Origin: Aricia agestis
Lineage: Eukaryota > Arthropoda > Insecta > Lepidoptera > Lycaenidae
Length of the DNA: 64,000 nucleotides
Reading direction: 5' to 3'
NCBI RefSeq assembly: GCF_905147365.1
Contig: NC_056418.1
Span: forward strand, 4,711,262-4,775,261
In this document: piece by piece, positions 18,930-30,900 of the stretch
Numbering within the stretch: position 1 is the stretch's first letter
Layout of the letters: each line of letters starts with the position of its first letter
Notes under the pieces: model-generated
Seen by the model: the letters and a program-made list of their open reading frames with translations, nothing else
The model's database searches: none
Told to the model about the DNA's origin: nothing
Position numbers and translations under genes: made by a program

Positions 18930-21900
18930 CTGGAACGTAACAATTAAACGATCAGTACGGGAATAAAATATTTAAAAACAATAAATACTTAAAATTATAT
19001 TATGGCCTTTGTTACCCGGGGCATTATTGCAAATCTGTTTATCAAAATCAGATCACTACTTTAATCGCTACGATTGAACCAACATACTCGTACATAGACG
19101 GTTTACCGTCAAAATTGCAAGTTACGAATAGGACTGTTTTACAGCATGTTTTAAATATCTTAGGAGAAATACCACGTTCTCACAGAAAACCGGCGTGAAA
19201 CAGCGCTTGCGCTGTGTTTCGCCGAGTGAGTGAGTTTACCGGAGGCCCAATCCCCTACCCTATTCCCTTCCCTACCCTCCCATATTCCTTTCCCATCCCT
19301 ACGATCCCCTATTACCCTATTCCCTCTTAAAAGGCCGGCAACGCACCTGCAGCTCTTCCGATGCTGCGAGTGTCCATGGGCGACGGAAGTTGCTTTCCAT
19401 TAGGTGACCCGTTTGCTCGTTTGCCCCCTTATTTCATAAAAAAAAAACTTTCGGTAAGTAATCATCGTTTCTCCTACATCGTCTGCCTCTTCCCTACTTA
19501 AAACAAGATTGCCAAGAGATATAATTATATACCAGGCGGTCACCACTGTACGCTGTTAGAAGCGTCGTTTTGTTTTTTCTGTCATCACGATTTCGGCCCA
19601 CATACTCTTATTATTATCTCGGATCATAAAAACGTGGTTGCTATGTTTTAGAATGTAATTGGCATCAATAGCCGGTACCACCTACACGGCAGCTTTGTAA
19701 GTGGTTACGTTTTTACAACGATTTTTTAGTTTCCAGACTAGTAAGATTGATTGCAGGCGCAATTTGTAACTTTGTCGACTGAAATTATGAACAAAAAATG
19801 TTTTTCTAAAGGACTAAGCAACAGTCGTGTCGACAAAAAAGCTACAATGAATTTTTAATTAAAAATACCCCTTTTTGTGAGCGTCATCTAGGTATTTATA
19901 CAGAGCTGGTTAATGGCCTGCGGACAGTAAGCGATAATTTTATAAAGAAGTCATTATATTGTATATTTAAAGTAGGATAATATACGTTAAACCTCAGTAT
20001 TCTAGCTACAACCTATACAAGCCTAATACAAGCGTGTACATAAATTAATTCGATCAATGAGTAGAGCCTTATTTCCACTGTATATCACTGAACGGAGTGT
20101 AACCACAGTCTATGATATCTATCTTTATTACGCTGTGGTGTAACTTTAAACACAGTAAAATTATATTAATTGCTCGTCTTGTGATCTCAGATAACTTTAA
20201 ATAGCAAAAAGTAGTTACAAATTTTAACCATATTGAAGCTATATTATTTTAAAGAATATAATTATTGATGTAGTCTGATAATTATTAATCTGAGGTCTCA
20301 ATGTTACAAAACAGAATTTATTTTAATTATATATTGAATCAATGTAAAATGCCTTCTAAAACTTCAAGATTCGTTTTGACGTTATTTTTAGCCTATTTTG
20401 CTATTTGATAGGATTCAGCAACAATAATTGCAGTCATAGGTACTACGAACGTTAATTACTTAAAAAGTCAAGTCGGGCGTACATTGCATCTTGATTAACC
20501 TAACAAGGACATAGCTATTCTACTGTATACATTTCATAATGTGGAAAAACTTGTAACCACATACACCTGTACACATTTTCCAACAATGAGTCATTATCAT
20601 TGTCAACAGATTGTCAACAGATTCTAGTAAACTGTGACTCAAGTGAACTAATAAGGGCTAGAAACCATACTGGGTGTAACAGGGACGTACGGATCACAAC
20701 TTATATGGTAGTCAGTAGTTACATAAGCAGCCTTTATTTCTAGGCAACTTCATTCTGCGAATAATATATTATTATACTAGTAGATGTTAGAAAGAAGAAG
20801 AAAGAAAGAAAAAAATATTTTCAATGCACACTAGACACAATAAATATAATATAAGATCAACAAAGGTAGACAAACTAGTTATTTGACAGATTGTGCCTAC
20901 GTATGACCAAAAAAGATCCAGTTCAGCTTAGGGCGAATAAAGTTATTAGCTTATTATAAAGTTATAAAGTAAGATATCAGTTTGTTACCTCTTCACGCTT
21001 AAACAACTGGACCTATTTTGATGTAATTTCATACGCAGATATTTGAGTCCCAGGAAAGGAAATTGGAATTTTTATCTCGGAGAAACGGCCCACGGGCGAG
21101 AAATTAATTTCGGCGTAATCGATTTGCAGACGTCGTAGAATGAATTACTAGCCCCACGTTCCACTTGACGATCAAAACGCTCAAAACGCCTCCTATTTTG
21201 AGCGTTTTGATCTTTTTTAACGTCAAGTGGAACGCGGGGTAGATGTTGTCTGCAATTAAATGCGTAAAAACCCACAGGACCTGCACTAGAAGCCTAGGCT
21301 AATGTCTATATATTTTTATCATTTACATTCTACATCATATTAATTTAAATGGATTGTCATTGACTTAGACGTAAAGTCTATATTTTAAATTTTTCTATAT
21401 TATTCTTGTTTCTCTCATTGATAAAATTTTAAGCTATTTAAGAACAAAAATGGGTAGGCTTGCTAGACAGTTTAAGACACATTACTTTCTATTAGAAACT
21501 GTCTAATTTATTGTACGTACTCCTTATATGTTTTTATTATATTTGCTCTACTGAATAAGGATGTTTTTATATGATTTTCGCTAATTTAGGCACGACGTAC
21601 ACTATGGTGTTGTTACTTAACTGCTTGCTATATTTGACATTTTACGGTTAAGCACGTGCATTTTAAAACGAACTATCTTGCACAATAGAATACAGGTTTA
21701 CTGCAATGTACACATGGGAGAGCAATGCTTCGGCACGAATAGGCCGTCTCGACCGGAGAAATACCACGTTCTCACAGAAAACCGGCGTGAAACAGCGCTT
21801 GCGCTGTGTTTCGCCGAGTGAGTGAGTTTACCGGAGGCCCAATCCCCTACCCTTTTCCCTTCCCTGCCCTCCCTTATTCCCTTCCCTTTCCTACCCTCCC

Positions 21901-24900
21901 TTATTACCCTATTTCCTCTTAAAAGGCCGGCAACACACCTGCAGCTCTTCTGATACTGCGAGTGTCCATGGGCGACGGAAGTTGCTTTCCATCAGGTGAC
22001 CCGTTTGCTCGTTTGCCCCCTTATTTCATTAAAAAAAATGTTTTCACGCTAGAGGCAGCACCAGCTTAGGGTGGGTTGCACCAACTTACATTAACTACAA
22101 TTACTTTAACTTTAACTACAATGCAAAATGACAAATATTTAGTTAAAGTTAAAAATGGACGCAATCAAGACGCCATATTTAGATAGCCATAGAGCTCGAC
22201 AAGGCTTTAAATGCACGTGGCGAAAAAAGGAACTAACGCTGTCATCATACAAAAACGCAATTTTTGACAGTTCTCCTTTACCAGCAGCGCCCCCGCCCAC
22301 GTTCTTCAAGCAACGTCTTCTGTCAAATTATGTGGTCAATGTTACGGTTAAAGTTAAATTAGCCTTAACTATAACCATAAATTTGACCATAACTTTAACT
22401 TTAACCACGCCTCTGGTGCAACCCAACCTTAGACACAAATTAATGCTTTGTTCGACGTTTGACAATCTGTCAATATTTTGATATGACGTGTGGAACATGT
22501 CGGATTTTGGTCGGATTGTTTACTGCATAAGTTAGTAGCGTCCTGCGTCATCTGCTCCGAACTTTGTGTAATATTCCCTATTAAACCCAAGGCTGTTCCA
22601 CATTCCACACGTATAACAACACCACGACCACAACCACACGGCACACCACGTGGTTGGGCGTATACTTTGTATTGAAAATGAATATGACTATTCACACGCA
22701 CCACATTTTGCAGTCGTTATCAACCGCGTGTTTTTTTTTAAATGAAATTAGGGCCAAACGAGCAAACGGGTCACATGATGGAAAGCAACTTCCGTCGCCC
22801 ATGGATACTCGCAGCATCAGAAGAGCTGCAGGTGCGTTGAGAGGGAATAGGGTAATAGGGGAGGGTAGGGAAGGGAATAGGGTAGGGGATTGGGCCTCCG
22901 GTAGTGTGTGATACAAATGATCACATTTTGTCGCGACGTATGACACCGTGCGTGGTGTGGTATGTGTGATCAACCCTAAATTACACAGTTTAATGCTAAC
23001 CAAGTATTAGCCGGCTATTGTTGGGTTTCTTAGGGTTCATTCAGACCGCAACGCGACGCGTAGACGCATTTCTAAATTTGTATGGATTTGACAGATTCGC
23101 AAGACGTCTCACGCAGATGAAATCCGTCAATTCAGTACAAATTTAGAAATGCATATCTACGCCTCGCGTGGTGGTCTGAGTTGACCCAAATTCCTTTAAA
23201 TACAGTTTTTTAAAACAAAAACATGTTAAGTATTGTTTACATTAAGTAATAAACTTCTAAGTTTATATTACCTCATTTTTGGGATCAAATTTTATTATTT
23301 CCAGACACGAAAAAACGTCAAGAAAATATAAAGATTTACGTCTTACAATATGTTCTAGATTGGTATGATATAAAACATAATATTATCTTATTTTTAATCT
23401 CTCGAAATCTCGAAAATAATAATTATTAACTCGATGTTTGATAAATAATTTGTAAGTAAAATCTACATTCATACTAACTAATATTTAAAATACAAACTTT
23501 TATCCATCTGTCTGTGTACCTCTCATCAATTTGGATGAAATCAGGCATGAGATACATACTTTGAGTCCAGAGACAAAGGATAGTTTTTATTGTTGCCCAA
23601 AGTATCTACTGCTTTTATTAGATAAACAATAAGTTATATACCTAGGACCAAGTTACGGGCCACATCTAATGATTAAAAAATATCCTCAACTAGGTAAATA
23701 TGTAGAAAAAACTAATATATATATACGATATATATACAATAATCTTAGAATAATCTGTTACAGAGTACCTATTCTACGAAATCGTCACAAAATGTTGTTA
23801 TCTTGACAATAAACAAGTATTTTTTAATACGTCTTGTTTACTTCTTTTAGATAATCTTTCTTTTTGTATACAAAACCTGCCTTTTACGCAATACAATAAG
23901 CACATAGGTATTGTATATCAATCGTGTGGATCGCAGACACAATAGATTTTCAATTGTTATGCGGCAGCCGGGTGCCGCTTGAGGATTGATGGGTTAAATC
24001 CAACATTACACAAAGAATAAAGATTATAAATTACAGTCCAAAAGTATTATTCTTGTGAATGTTTGTTTCTTCTTCAAGCTGAAGCTCAAGAGTCAAGATA
24101 TCACATTTTAATTTTTAGTAAAATTTTATGTAGTTTGGGGTCTGCTTTTAACTAAGATTGATTCAGTTAGGCTACTTTATCCCGAAAAAGTAAAGCATTC
24201 TTAGCAAATAATACGTCTACCTGATCAACAGTAATATTTCTTGTTTAATAACATCTACTATGATTTATGTATCAATATCAAGGAACAAGAATTTTATAGT
24301 GTAGGAGTAGACAAGATTCTATTTATGGTCTAACAAACCCACATAATTTGTATTCAATTAAAAAATAACACTTGTTGCGTAGTTAAGTCCTATACTATGT
24401 TTCCGTTGTTGATACAAAATATGGTCACGTTTGTTCGCCTTGGCCCTGGAGATGTTATTGTCTATCTTACTTGGAAATAAAAGTTATACCAAGCAATCAA
24501 CGGCGGATAAAATAGAAAAAATCTTCTATTAATACTATTAAGTAAATATTATTATCTGATAATAAGAAAGACTTTTGCACCCGAGAAAGAAAAAAAGGTC
24601 TTACAATCGAGAAAGAAAAAAAAACTAACCTGTCGCGGTGATCGCGGCTGTCAGCTGTGGCGGGCGCGCGCCTCGCACTGCCCTCGTACTTGTGCTCGCG
24701 GCCGTAGATGCTGGGCGCGAAGGGGTCCTCGCCGAGGTAGTAGCGGTGCGGGGGCGCCGCGGGGGGCGCGGCCGGAGGGGCCAGCTCCCCCCCGTACTGC
24801 CGGTACGTGCGCGACGAGTGCTCCGGCGAGGGGGTCCTGCTGCGCCACCGCGCCTTCCTCTCCGCCGACGCCGATCGGATCTTGCCGACTAACTTCCTTA

Positions 24901-27900
24901 TGGAGTTCCCGATCGCCGACCCCACGCCCTTCCGCGCTGGCGACGGGCGTCGGCCGTTGTCGGCGAACCTCGTCTTCTGGTGCTGCTTCCTCTCGTCCCT
25001 TTCTCGGCGTCGCGGCGGCGTCCGCTCCCGGTCGGAGCTGCCTCGGCGCTCCCGCGGCGGGGAGTAGTCCGGCGGCGGCTCGACCACCTCGCGACTGTCC
25101 CGGGACGTGCCGTTCCTGGACGAGCTTCTATTCTCGTAGCGGATCTCCTCGGACTTCCGCTGCTTGGACACCCTCTTCCGTTCGGGCGCGACCGGCGGCC
25201 GATACTCGTCCTCGACCGACGGCTCCCGGTAGCGGTCGCCCTCGACTGGTCTGAACGGCGAGCCCCGCGGCGGGCTGTGCATGGTCGACGACGATACGTA
25301 CGCCGAGTCATCGCGCGAGGGAGGTTGGCGACGAAGGATCGGGGAAGTCCGACCCTGGGGCGAGTCCCGCTTGTAGATGTGTCGGGGCGAGGATCCATTG
25401 AGGCGATCGTCGCTGGCGTAGGGCGAGCGGGCGGCGGGCGGGGACGGGGACGTGCTGCGGGGCTCCGGCATCCTGGGCTTAGTCGCGCGCCGCTGGGACC
25501 AGTCGGCCACTCCTTTGAAGTATCCACCCGTCCGGTTCCCCGGCTCCGGTCTCTCGTCGGACGGCGTGGACGACTTGGTCTTGCGGAGGACGCGGTCGCC
25601 GTAGGGCCGGGTCTTGCCGTAGTAGCCCTCGTCGTCGGGCTTCTTGTAGTCAGGGCGGCGACCGATCTCCTCGGCGATGGAGTCGTGCGAGGAGCGGGAG
25701 TCGCTGCCGAAGTGGCTCTCCAGCCACTTGGACGTCTCCTTCTTGCGGGTCTCCTCCTCTATGTCGAAGTCCAGGGGCCTCGCCGCGTAGTCTTTCTCGT
25801 GTTCTGAAATTAAACGCTCCGTTAGAGTCAGGTGCGTTCGCGCGCGCCGGCCGCGGTACAATGACGCGGCGCGTGGCGTAATACACAATAACTTGCCGAA
25901 CCTCCGAAGGTCAGTGCAAGATGCAAACAACCGAAACCGATCGCTCGGCTGATGAATTAATGAATGACAAATTCTAGGTCACTACACGGTTTCCGCGGCA
26001 TCTTTATTTCGTAAATAGTATGAAAAGTAAAGATTTTCATCTACGAGATTTAACGTCAAATTATAATTTTATATTACACGTTTTCCAAATTATTATTGTG
26101 TTTTAAAACAAAACATCAAGTTTTTGCGAAAATATTATTATCAACGCATTCCATTTTCTTCTTTTTCATTTTGTTTGTTACTTAGTCTTAATTAATTATT
26201 ATTATTTGATTGCACAGATAAATACTATGTTGTTACAACATGAAGATAAGATACGAGTTTACTGGACAAACGAGCTTATCCTAGATCAGGTGTGCTAAAC
26301 CTTTTTTTTGCGTGTCATAATAATGTATATTGGTAGAATATTATTCTCTATAACGTTAGTTGTATCTATCTTTTATCGGAGTTTGTAATTGATGCAATAT
26401 TATCTACTAAGTTACGTGTAGGTTGCTTCCTAAGCCTGTCAAGCCAATATATAACAATACATTTCCAAGAATCCGCGATCGAAGGGCTTTTCTTAAAAAT
26501 TAAAAATCTGGAGAAAATTCTACCATAAATATTAAATCTTATACGAGCAATTCTTATATACCTATATATAATTGGAATCTCGCAATCGGCTCCAACAGTT
26601 TTCATGAAATTTAGTATATAGGGGGTTTCGGGGCGATAAATTTATCTAGTTAGGAATCATTTTCTAAAAATGATTCCTAACTAGATCGATCATTTTATTC
26701 GTGTTTTATCGAATACCGAGCAAAGCTCGGTCAAATAGCTAGTTAGTATTAAAGTAAGTTGATCCATGTTTTCAATTTTAGGGTATGTTCAGATGTCTAT
26801 GGTGCTCTACGCGCGTTTACAACTACATATTATTATCTAATACATTTTATGTAGGCCGTGCAGAATGCGCTAACGAGCATTTTATTACTCTACGTAATTA
26901 CCGTAGTGATTGCCACATAATTATATTATACTTTTGTCCCAATAACTCAAAACGAAAAATAGTAGTAATAAATATCCTAACAACATGAGTTATGATTTGA
27001 TCTTTTAAACGTACCAAAGGTTGAGCACCGCCGTAATCTGATGGTTCTGCCTAATTGGGCGCGACCTCCGGCCCCGCGGCCCGCTGCTGCGACCCGACGT
27101 AGGCGCCCTGACCATATGCGACGTAACCGTCTGTTTACTCCAACCGCTGACCCACAAAGCTCGACCAGCGTTTTACGAGGAAAATCGTCGGAAAGCCCAC
27201 TAGGTATGGAGTGAGTAAAGTTACTTGGAACAGTTTGGTATGGCGAGATTAGTCGTAATTCGTGACTGTAGGTATGACTGTGACATTTCAGGATAATTAA
27301 AACATTTCAATGATGAATAATATGAAAAAATGTTGAAAAGTGTGTTTTCTTCATAATATTTTACACATTTTTCGTGAATTCAGTATTTAATTAAGTTTCG
27401 TAATCAAAAAGTCTCTTAGCTTAGTTTCTTAAAAGTCTCCGTTAAGATAATTATATAAAAAAAATACTTTGTAGGTGAATACTGAATACTTAGGCAACAA
27501 GATTTAAGATATTATATCTAAGCTATAATCACGACAAAAGCAAGGAAGCTTAGTGACTTTTGTCTGTTTCTTGTCCGTAATACAGACCTTAGACTTAAAT
27601 ATATTTTTATCAAGCGAAGCAACTTTATATTTAACAGAATGTCATTTGATTGGTAAATAGTATGTAATTCTATAGATTACAACAAAGGTACTTGACAATA
27701 GTAGGTTTACACTGTACAGTAGTTTAGCATAATCCAGATGTGTACCTATAGACAGAACAAGGTCGACAGACGAGTTTATGTAGAGACGATGTTATTTCAT
27801 TGCTTTACTTATTCATAACGATAAAGGATTTCAATACTATACATTAGCTTCCGCACATGAAACGAATATTATTTACTGAATTGTTTTGACAGATGGTTAC

Positions 27901-30900
27901 TGCGCATGGGCCTTATATCAAAACGAGCTTTTGCCCACGGCTTCGCTCGCGTTAAGAAGTATATATATACAAACTTTCATCCCCTATTTGAACCCCTTGG
28001 GGTTGGAATTTATCAAAATCCTTTCTTAGCAGACGCCTAGATTATTTCATTTTATTACAACTAAATAATTGATATTCGTCTGTAACTTGCGTGCGGGATT
28101 TTATTTTAAATTTATTATACTGGAGGCGAGTGCGAAGAGTGAGAGCGAAGAAAAACAAAATAGAGTAGAATTAAATGTACGACATAGAGTAGGTTTTTCT
28201 ACCCTACTTTTGTCCAAGTCCCGAAGCGACGACGGTATGTATGACGGTATGGTATACGGTATACAAAATAGCCTTTGTCACGCTTACTTTTATTAAATAC
28301 TTAAGTGCAAATCATTCCATTCATCATCATAACTTTAACGTCCGCACCTAGTGAAATTTAATGATGATTAAATTTTAATTTAATGAAGAGTTTGAAACAC
28401 AATGTATGGGGATTATGACTTATTTCAAAGTCTTCATTTAATTACAGTTATGTAATAAAATATATTCGTATTATACTACCGTTTAGGCTTATAATTGGTT
28501 TAAGACTATGTTACCTATAATAACAGTGTTATAAATGTAACAACAAAATGTTGTTTATGTTTAAAAATTATACGGCAAGAAAAAGTATATAATTATATAT
28601 TTTAAATAGGTATGTATATTGCCTACTAACATCACATACATAACATAACATAAAAATGTATTGTTATATCGTCCATATAATTTTGCATTCATACCATCAC
28701 TATAAATATAAAATATTATGTAGTTATTAGAATATTATAATGCGAATATCATACGAACAAAACTATAAAAGGCAATGCGGCAATTTTGACACTTTCAAAC
28801 TAGTTTACGCATGCTCCTTTTATGTAGGTAGCTATAACATTATCAATGATAGATATTGATTTATAATTTGTGAATATCCTTTCGCCATAAAAGTACAGGT
28901 GGCAGCCGGCAGGTTGTGTGGGCCGACATAACTACCGCGAATTGGAGACAATAAAGTCGGGCCTCATGTCATTGTAGGTATTGTGATGCTATATCTATAA
29001 TAATACAAACATCTTGGTTATTAACATTAAAATGGTTTTGTTTGTCTGTCTGTTGCAAACGCTTCAAACTCTGAACTTGTATTCTTACTCCCCCAAAGGA
29101 CAGGGTCGGTCGCCTAGTTTGAGGGATTGTTAAATTGTACATTATCTTTTAAACAACTTTTGGTCAATTAAATTATTTGTATTTGTTTAACTGACTAGAA
29201 TTAAATTTCTCAGGGTACAGTTTTGTTAATTTACATAACTTCGGCTCAACCTGGGATTATAATAAATTTCTCCCCTGCCAGATAAAAATGTATCTAGCAT
29301 AAACATCGCTTATTGCACATGTCTTTTTGTTACATTCATAAAAGGTAAAGCTGATTAATTGTGTTTATTACGTAGATCGTAGCTTGTAGGGCCTACACTC
29401 TACGCGAATACGTTGTATTCTCTATGAAAATATGATATAATAAGAAAAACTACTGGCTAGATCTCTGCATAAATGTATGACGTATAAAAAAAACTACTGG
29501 CTAGATCTCGTTCGAACAAATTTTCGTTGGTAGTTTTTGTAGTAATGTACATCATATATTTTTTTTAGACTTATCATGCCCTTTAGAAGTTAGAGGGGGG
29601 ACACACATTTTACCACTTTGGAAGAGTGTAGAGACACTCTTCCAAAATGGTAAAATGTGTGTCCCCCATATTTTCCGAGAGCGGAAACTATTCAGGTTAG
29701 AAAAAAATGATTTTAGAAACCTCAATATGATTTGGACCCCTAAAATTTTTTTATAATTTTTCCATTTTTGTATCAAAATCTTAAAGCGGCTCACAGACTA
29801 CATCTACTTACCAAGTTTCAATAGTATAGCTCTTATAGTTTCGGAGAAAAGTGGCTGTGACATACGGACGGACAGACAGACAGACAGACAGTCACACAGA
29901 CAGACAGACATGACAAATCAATAAGGGTTCCGTTTTTGCCATTTGGCTACGGAATCATAAAAAGAGGGATTAAAGTTGCCAGAAAAACAGTTTACTATAT
30001 ACTACTTATATACCTACGAGAACGAAGCGGCAGGCAGAATGCTGAATAATGTATGGTCATAGTGTCGCAGACCGCTCAAGGTCTACAAGTGTAGCACAAG
30101 TGTACACTGTACATTGTACAATGTCGCTCATTTACATCGACACTCATTTGCTAGGAATGCGAGACATTACCTGAGAATTTTGTCATTAATTATGTAATGT
30201 TTGTAAGGACGAGTCGCGAGTTGTTTTTAAAACGGTATTTAATTTTTACAGTAATTCATTTTCTTAAGTTAAGACTTAACTTCTTTGGCAGCTGTAACTT
30301 TTTGGGAATGGGTTAAAAATGTCAAACTCGCGTTAACGTCACGTGACATGATCTGAAATAAGACGGAGGAAGAGTAGACCGCGCGCGGCGTCAGATGGTA
30401 GAAAGAGAATATAAATAATAATAAGTAATATAAATAATATTATCTATTATCTTTCTACCAAGCGGCAAATATTTATGCCTGCCCAGTACACACGTGGGAG
30501 AGCCATGCATGAGAGCCAGTCAACACGATCGGGCCGGCTCGACCGGAGAAATACCACGTTTTCACAGAAAACCGGCGTGAAACAGCGCTTACGCTGTGTT
30601 TCGCCGAGTGAGTGAGTTTACCGGAGCCCAATCCCCTACCCTATTCCCTTCCCTACCTTCTATAGTTATATACCAAACTATAGTTTACTTACTATGCGAG
30701 AATAAAAAAAACATATTTTATAAAATATGTTTTTTTTAATTCTCGCACAGTCGAGGTTTTTAAATAAATTAACATGATGGAATGCTGTATAAGCGCCATC
30801 TATGACGATACCTACGAACTATTTTGTCGTAGATTTAATGTCATCTAGTGGCAAGTAGGGAAACTAAAATAATTTACCATTCTGCCGCAGACGGCGCTGT

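Larger units (their letters stand above)
18930..24629 (-). other. gene 2 intron between the two large exons, 5.7 kb
   Basis: Donor GTTAGT, acceptor TTCCAG. Holds two family A repeats (19163-19448, 21711-22038), a third inverted (22731-22903), a LINE-tail fragment with an inserted hairpin (20968-21239), two MITEs (22067-22431, 23033-23187) and AT-rich sequence. No exon was seen. Confidence 0.7.
25804..30877 (-). other. gene 2 long intron (5.1 kb) with alternative exon
   Basis: Runs from donor GTAAAT (30877) to acceptor TTTCAG (25804). Contains the alternative last exon 27051-27130. Also present: a GGGGTTTCGGGGCGATAAAT-type repeat with a hairpin (26600-26730), a GCTTCGCTCGCG-type repeat (27930-28060), a hairpin at 29596-29667 followed by a (GACA)n retroelement tail (to 29962), a family A fragment (30491-30660) and a palindrome (30695-30747). 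Confidence 0.7.

Noticed and set aside
18206..18940. plus-strand frames of 81-137 codons
   Set aside because: Antisense shadows of the last exon of gene 2.
24980..25807. 275-codon plus-strand frame and several other long frames at 24638-25886
   Set aside because: Shadows of the GC-rich gene 2 exon, where stop codons are rare in all frames; Arg/Leu/Val-rich translation without domain.
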